DNA from: Picocystis sp. L7
Taxonomy: Eukaryota > Chlorophyta > Picocystophyceae > Picocystales > Picocystaceae
Assembly: GCA_020975725.1 (NCBI GenBank)
Contig: QXJR01000003.1
Span: 868,001-932,000 of the forward strand
Reading direction: 5' to 3'
DNA length: 64,000 nt
Shown: one piece after another, positions 59,428 to 64,000 of the stretch
Numbering within the stretch: position 1 is the stretch's first letter
Layout of the letters: each line of letters begins with the position of its first letter
Program-made: the position numbers and the translations under genes
Notes under the pieces: model-generated
Database searches by the model: none
What the model was told of the DNA's origin: nothing
What the model saw: the letters and a program-made list of their open reading frames with translations, nothing else

Positions 59428-61269
59428 TCAGCTCTTCTTCTTGGTCTTGTTCAACCCTGCATATTTCTTGGGATCCCTCCGACTGAGCTGGGCACGGTTT
59501 CTGCATCCTTTCCCCCCTTCCCAGTACCGCGTGTGTGTCTTTTCCTTGCCTTGTGCGGTCAGCTTGGCCCCGCAGTGCACGCACTGGGCCCCAAAGGCTT
59601 GTTCTTGGGCGCAAAATCCGCATGCCATGCGTGTGGCACGTATGTGTGGTTGGCATCCTTCGTTCGTTCCCCCCAACTCGTGGCACACATCACAAGGGAA
59701 CCAACGGCCACAACAGGGGAAACGCATCCACCGAAACGAACGTCGGTAATGTCGACACGTGCCGCGCAGTGGCAGGGGCTGTCCAGGTCGCAAGGGAGTG
59801 GCACAAGGTCTGGTAGGTCGCGAGGCAGGCGTGGAAGACAAGCAACGCGCGTAAGACATCCGACAAGGCGCGTGGCAGCCGTGACAGGCGAAACGGACCG
59901 GTCGACCGGACGACACGCGAACCGTCGTCGTGTCGTCGCAGGAGGAGCAGCAAGTCGACAAGGACAGGAACGGCACCTCCTGTGGGACGCATCCCTCGCA
60001 GCGAAGCACCGAAACCGTGTCGGAGCTCTCGTGAACCATCGTGCGTTCGGCGAAGACCTCGGAGGGACGGTCGCAATGGTGACACACCCAACGACGCAGA
60101 GCGTTTCCTGGATCGAAACGGACCTCGTGCGTGGTGCGACAATGCGAGCAAGACACCAGCACGATCAAGGACGCGTACTGCATCATGCATATCCCACGCA
60201 TCTCCAGCTCCTCCAAAGACAGCACCGTTTCTTGACCTGAATGTTGCTGCGACGCCAATGCTCCCGAAGGATCCAAACGTGCAGAATCCTCGGCACAAGG
60301 ATTCGATTCGTTGCTCTCCTCGCTCGCCAACGAAAGGGTTCCATCCGTACTCATGGCCTGAGCTTCGGAAGTGGCATTCCCCTTCGCAGGGTCAACACCA
60401 TCCAACAACGCCAAGATGCCTCCGGCATGGTTCTCCACAAAGTGGACGAGTTGCCGTGGGTTCAAGGGCCGTCCTGTGGCACTTGCCGCATACTTCTCTA
60501 CGGCCTTGCCGATCAGCTTGCCAAAATTCTCGTCGCTGCTCGTGCAAATGAGCTTGCATTTGCTCTCAGGGAAGTCTGCGGGTAGATATCCTGACATGGG
60601 TATCTTCTGGTCCCCCTTGGCAGCTTTCCATTCCGGATCCACCGGAACGGCCTTGATACAAAAACGCACACCACCTTCGAGCTTCTCCCATGCGAGTTCC
60701 CAATTGCTTCTTTTGCCCAAATGATCCAGTTCCTGCAATATGCCAGCTGGCAAACCTTGGTCGTCTTCGGACGACGAGGGAGGTTCCACGAAAGCAACCC
60801 TCCGCAAGGTGGCCCCAAGTTCATCGACGCTCGTATACTCTTCCATGCAGAGAGGCTCCTTGCTGATTAAGCTGACGAAATTCCCTTCCACCCACTGGTA
60901 GAGTTCCGTGACGGGCCATTCCTGCTTCGTGGACCGCAATTCGTCCCACCGAACTCCGACCGCCTTCGACATGGTATCGTTCAAACGTTCTGGGAGGGCG
61001 GGATTCGAGCAGAAAGCTTTCGATTCGATGGTTCCTCCGTCATCCCCTCCATCGAATTCCACGCGCACCACGAGCTCCTCCACGTCATACTGCTTTGCAC
61101 CTTTGGGCGTTTCGACCGAGCACTCGACCGCCACGGGCCACGTCGATTCCTTTCCGCGATTTTTCGGCCGTTTCAACCTTGCCCTTTCTCCCAGCTCCCG
61201 TTTCGCGCGCCTCAGATCGCTCTGCAGGGCCTCTGCCTCCCGCAAAGACGCCTTCCTTTCGTCGTCCAT
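59428..61269 (-). CDS. CHY-type zinc-finger protein
   Basis: A 613-residue protein. It starts with a charged helix (MDDERKASLREAEALQSDLR), and a mixed-fold region to ~350 follows. Cys-rich segments at ~375-480 contain several CxxC pairs (SCSHCRTTHEVRFDPG, CHHCDRPSEVF, RCEGCV, CHGCHAPCRM). The C-terminal CHY finger is clear at ~505-580: TCRHYRRSFRWMRFPCCGRW, PCDVCHELG, ATRMACGFCAQEQAFGAQCV. It closes with the family-like tail YWEGGKGCRNRAQLSRRDPK. Uncharacterised eukaryotic CHY proteins of this size share this order; the function is unknown (CHY fingers bind three zincs and occur in RCHY1/PIRH2-type E3 ligases, but no RING is present here). The start was set at the first ATG of the charged helix. 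It is intronless as read. Confidence 0.85.
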   Translation of the reverse strand: MDDERKASLREAEALQSDLRRAKRELGERARLKRPKNRGKESTWPVAVECSVETPKGAKQYDVEELVVRVEFDGGDDGGTIESKAFCSNPALPERLNDTMSKAVGVRWDELRSTKQEWPVTELYQWVEGNFVSLISKEPLCMEEYTSVDELGATLRRVAFVEPPSSSEDDQGLPAGILQELDHLGKRSNWELAWEKLEGGVRFCIKAVPVDPEWKAAKGDQKIPMSGYLPADFPESKCKLICTSSDENFGKLIGKAVEKYAASATGRPLNPRQLVHFVENHAGGILALLDGVDPAKGNATSEAQAMSTDGTLSLASEESNESNPCAEDSARLDPSGALASQQHSGQETVLSLEELEMRGICMMQYASLIVLVSCSHCRTTHEVRFDPGNALRRWVCHHCDRPSEVFAERTMVHESSDTVSVLRCEGCVPQEVPFLSLSTCCSSCDDTTTVRVSSGRPVRFACHGCHAPCRMSYARCLSSTPASRPTRPCATPLRPGQPLPLRGTCRHYRRSFRWMRFPCCGRWFPCDVCHELGGTNEGCQPHIRATRMACGFCAQEQAFGAQCVHCGAKLTAQGKEKTHTRYWEGGKGCRNRAQLSRRDPKKYAGLNKTKKKS

Positions 61270-61478
61270 CGTCGGTTGGTGGACATCCGTCGATCCGGAG
61301 GAATTCTGCAAGGGAGGACCTGACCTGGGGTTAACATCGACGTAAACCAGGGATCGGATGGACGGGCGCGTACCCGTACGTCGGGTACGGCCGAGGGGTG
61401 GGAAACGATGAGCTGTGCAGGGGAGGATCAGGTGGACGAACGAGAAAGCTTGGATTCGTGCAATGGGAAGAGAAAAGA

Positions 61479-62276
61479 TCAAGTGGACGGCACCTGGTCC
61501 AAGGACAACGGCTTGGCTTCCAGTGTGGACAAGGCGTCTCGCAGGAGGGCCTGCTTCCTGCGGAATTCGTCCTGAGAACAAGCGGCAGTCGATGAGATCT
61601 CGTGGCCGTCGATCTGCTTCTCCACATCCAACCACGAGAAGCATCCTTTGAATTCAGGAACCACGGGTAGAACCAACGGCGTGCTAAGCTTGTCCACCTG
61701 CAATTCGAGAACGGTGATGGCCACGGAAGGCTTCCAACGCAGACGTGTGTACAGCATCTCTTCGTTCCAGACGTGCAATTCTTTCGTCCTCTCCAGCAAA
61801 GATTCCCCTTCATACGTGGTCCAAGCCCCCGTGATGTTTGCGACGTAAGACAAGGTCACCTTTTCTCCCAGTTCATAGTCCAGAAATTGTCCGTGCTTTT
61901 CCACCGCCCAGCCCTGCAACAGCCCCCTGTGCGTGTGAAAAGACGTGGGAAACAGAAAAAACTGCTTCGCTCGAGGTTCGAAGTGCGCCTCTCGAATGCC
62001 TCCTTTTCGAAACGTAAGGGTTTGGTCGCCGGTGCCAAGCGCCTCGCACACCGGTGCCCACTCCTTCAGCGCCTTCCCGACCCTTGGAGCGGTGCTTGCA
62101 TCCCTTCCTGCAGTCGCGCGGCAGATGTTCTTGGGCGAACTCGCACGCCTATCTGCCTTCCATTCCCTCGGAACACCTGTACAGCAATGCTGCAACGCGT
62201 CCATCCAGGTTTCGCGCGATGCAGTCTCGACTGCGCGCCGATTCCACCACGGGTGCCTTGGGTCAGAAACGGACAT
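61479..62276 (-). CDS. DUF1802-family protein
   Basis: 265 residues. Residues ~64-240 match the DUF1802 pattern: ALKEWAPVCEALGTGDQTLT, FRKGGIREAHFEPR, then KQFFLFPTSFHTH and a C-terminal region with WKPSVAITVLELQVD. DUF1802 proteins occur in bacteria, cyanobacteria and green plants, with no established function. The first ~60 residues (MSVSDPRHPWWNRR to STAPRVG) are basic and could be a plastid leader, which would agree with a cyanobacterial origin (inference). The frame is open far upstream of the chosen ATG, but the upstream part is promoter-like and crosses the palindrome at 62387. It is divergent from the sirtuin gene. Confidence 0.85.
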   Translation of the reverse strand: MSVSDPRHPWWNRRAVETASRETWMDALQHCCTGVPREWKADRRASSPKNICRATAGRDASTAPRVGKALKEWAPVCEALGTGDQTLTFRKGGIREAHFEPRAKQFFLFPTSFHTHRGLLQGWAVEKHGQFLDYELGEKVTLSYVANITGAWTTYEGESLLERTKELHVWNEEMLYTRLRWKPSVAITVLELQVDKLSTPLVLPVVPEFKGCFSWLDVEKQIDGHEISSTAACSQDEFRRKQALLRDALSTLEAKPLSLDQVPST

Positions 62277-62386
62277 GAACCCAACTGGAAACGGGTTCGA
62301 TTGGAAACGTGCCTGGTTTCGAAGCGGACAGACCCGGTCGCTCGGCTTCGGTCCAAGACCCGCGAGGAGGGAGACCCGAAGCGAAT

Positions 62387-62417
62387 TCATCGATATCTCT
62401 GCCGGAGATATCGATGA
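62387..62417. repeat. Perfect 13-bp inverted repeat (TCATCGATATCTC / GAGATATCGATGA)
   Basis: Arms 62387-62399 and 62405-62417 around a 5-nt spacer TGCCG, in the 286-bp divergent spacer between the DUF1802 and sirtuin start codons. It is a possible dimeric-factor binding site and related in sequence to the repeat at 12-57. Confidence 0.85.
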
Positions 62418-62562
62418 GAAAAGGTAAGATGTCGATGGATGTGCGGATGGTCCAGATCGGCAGACGTGCGAGATGGAGATGTCGGAAAGACGCGATGGCA
62501 TTACGCCAAACGGAAAGAAGGAAGACCATGAAGAGCGGTCCATAAAAAGTACGAGATATCCA

Positions 62563-63567
62563 ATGCGAAAACGGGCCAGAACGACCGTCGGAAATCTTCC
62601 CAGAGTGGATGGTCTCACAGCGCTGTTGAGTGACCAACTGGGGAAGCTGCTCATCTTTACAGGGAGCGGAATTTCCTCTTCCTCAGGTAAGGAAACGAAT
62701 CGAGCGGCACCGAGGTTCAGGTTTCTAGGTTGAGAGACTGATGAGAAGGAGATTCCGACGGTAGGAATGTCGACTTTTTCGCAAAAGGGAGGGCTGTACG
62801 ATCGTGCAAAGTCGAGGTTTGGTGTTTCGGATGGCATACGCCTCTTTCACTGGGATTTCTATCAGAAAAGGCGACGAGATGCAGAAGCGTTCTTCGCCGA
62901 TTTCTACGTCGAATGCACCAAGGCAAGACCGACATCTACACACGAAGGGTTGGCACAACTGGCATTGCAGGGCAGGGTGCAGCGCCATTACACGCTGAAC
63001 ATCGATGATCTGGCCACTCAGGTCGGCATCGATACCTGGCATCCCATACACAATCCTGCAGGTGTGACCATCGAGATGCATGGGAACATCAAAGAGCTGG
63101 TTTGTCCAAAGTGCAAGGTAAGACTTCCCCTCACACCTGCTCATGCGAAGCGTTTGAAGTCCAAGCGTGGAATCTGCTGCCCCTGCGACGAGTGTAAGGG
63201 CACTGATATGCGCCCAAGGATCATGCTCTACGACGATAAGCAGTGTGAACTCATAGTTGCAGGCAGTGATGATGAGAAGCTGTGGGAGACCATGGAGTTG
63301 GACGTTGCTTCCGCCGATACTATCCTTTGGGTGGGCATTTCTTTCAAGCAATCTGCAAGCACAGAATATTTCAAGAAAGTACGGAAGATGCTTGTGAGCT
63401 GCGGTAAACAAGAGCACACTCGCCACTTTGTCATCAACCCAGACAGCCAAACCTGCTTTAACATCCAGACGGCATTGAGCAACTTTTCAGGCTTGCATGT
63501 TGTGGAAGTGCTTGAGAGGGCAGATGCGGTGATTCCACTGCTGGCTCGAATGTCCACACCTGAATAA
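62563..63567 (+). CDS. Divergent sirtuin (SIR2-family NAD-dependent deacylase), one intron
   Basis: Exon 1 is 62563-62686 and exon 2 is 62765-63567 with a 78-nt intron (GTAAGG...GTAG), giving 308 residues. The splice joins LLIFTGSGISSSS to GMSTFSQKGGLY, the NAD-binding start. The rest: TLNIDDLATQVG, catalytic His147 in EMHGNI, a zinc site CPKC...CCPCDEC, and RPRIMLYDD in place of RP.V..GE. Two positions differ from most sirtuins: the Arg of the xFR loop is Ser (STFSQ, 44-48), and the Gln of TQNID is Leu. The long insert HWDFYQKRRRDAEAFFADFY and WVGISFKQSASTEYFKKVR look specific to this subgroup. NAD binding is likely; catalytic rate and acyl preference are uncertain. The ATG at 62563 is chosen, with another at 62473. 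Confidence 0.92.
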
Positions 63568-63568
63568 A
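63563..63568 (+). terminator. AATAAA signal overlapping the sirtuin stop codon
   Basis: GAATAAATC contains the TAA stop (63565-63567) inside AATAAA, so the polyA signal and the end of the coding region share bases. Confidence 0.5.
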
Positions 63569-64000
63569 TCCCAGCACATCGAGATTCGAATGGATGGCAT
63601 CCGTTTGTTGCTGGGTGGATTGCGTCTTCCTTGACTGTCCAAATTCGGTCTCGTCTGTCCTAGGTCCGCACCGCCCGAGGGCGGGACGCTCCTCTCCTCG
63701 TCGGCATATGGGCGTCGATGTGCACCTCCTGACCAAAACCTGACGATAGAGTCCCGATCGGGTCGTCGCCCGAAGGGGGACCCCTCCCCTAGGATGCGGC
63801 CTCCACTCCCTCGTCCCTGCCTGTCCTCCTGCCACGTGGCGGCCGATGGTGCGTCCTCACTCGCCCCCCCTGTTCCTCGCTGGAGAGCTTCTCCCGACCC
63901 CCCGGAGAATATTCTCTCTCCGGGAGCGTCCCTCGGACGCAGGATCTCCCCTTTCCATTTCCGGGTTCGGATGGGAACAGACCCGAAGGCTTGATTGGGA
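63569..64000. other. Window end, no gene seen
   Basis: GC-rich spacer. A short inverted repeat GGAGAATATTCTC lies at about 63903. Frames here are shadows. Confidence 0.45.

Noticed and set aside
1-64000. CRISPR arrays, bacterial operons, rRNA genes
   Set aside because: Introns, targeting leaders and eukaryote-only families show nuclear eukaryotic DNA; no spaced direct-repeat array or rRNA was seen, and the only array is the 44-bp head-to-tail minisatellite.

Overview
This window is nuclear DNA of a small-genome photosynthetic eukaryote, most likely a unicellular green alga. Supporting signs are a B-type plant CDK with the PSTALRE and DLGLGRAF signatures, an AP2-domain protein, a MET1/ZKT-like PDZ-TPR thylakoid protein, a DUF1802 protein, a phosphoglycerate kinase with a plastid-type leader, and a photorespiratory glycine decarboxylase P-protein with a targeting leader. 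Genes are dense (about 30 in 64 kb, both strands), introns are few and short (about 70-200 nt, GT-AG) and lie mostly near the 5' ends. Several genes carry a canonical AATAAA signal within about 40 nt of the stop codon. The exact lineage cannot be fixed from the sequence; the PSTALRE CDKB is a mild hint at a prasinophyte-grade alga.

Layout. 0-11.7 kb holds a small plastid-type membrane protein, acyl-protein thioesterase, STRAP WD40 protein, glycine decarboxylase P-protein, an acetylornithine-deacetylase-type M20 peptidase, COX17 and a CobW/ZNG1 GTPase. 11.7-28.1 kb is rich in cell-cycle genes: cyclin B, an AP2 factor, a repeat-bearing coiled protein, a PPR protein, CDH1/FZR, a large disordered protein with a PP1-docking motif, and CDC7 kinase. 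28.2-37.3 kb holds the MET1-like protein, an SR splicing factor with a duplicated pseudo-RRM, a PDE12-YrdC fusion and a HIT protein. 37.6-46.8 kb holds a 2145-residue protein with a CDCA7-type zinc finger, and the cap-binding protein NCBP1. 48.3-49.4 kb holds a RAMA-domain protein. 49.4-54.8 kb is nearly gene-free. 54.8-63.6 kb holds PGK, a small membrane protein, CDKB, a hypothetical protein, a CHY zinc-finger protein, a DUF1802 protein and a divergent sirtuin.

How the genes relate. Cyclin B, CDKB, CDC7, CDH1 and the CDCA7-type protein all act in or are expressed with the cell cycle, and perfect E2F-type sites (TTTCCCGC) lie upstream of CDC7, CDKB and the CDCA7-type gene. The CDC7 tail has adjacent D-box and KEN-box motifs, so it could be a substrate of the CDH1 encoded nearby. 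The most unusual gene products are the PDE12-YrdC fusion (joining RNA 3'-end deadenylation with tRNA t6A synthesis), the CDCA7-type zinc finger on a very large helical protein, the RAMA protein (candidate 6mA reader) and the three-RRM SR protein. Intergenic spacers are rich in GATC and carry recurring ATCGAGATC/ATCGATATC inverted repeats and a CCTCTGCGGG motif.

Exon structures were inferred by eye from splice consensus and family conservation; there is no transcript evidence.
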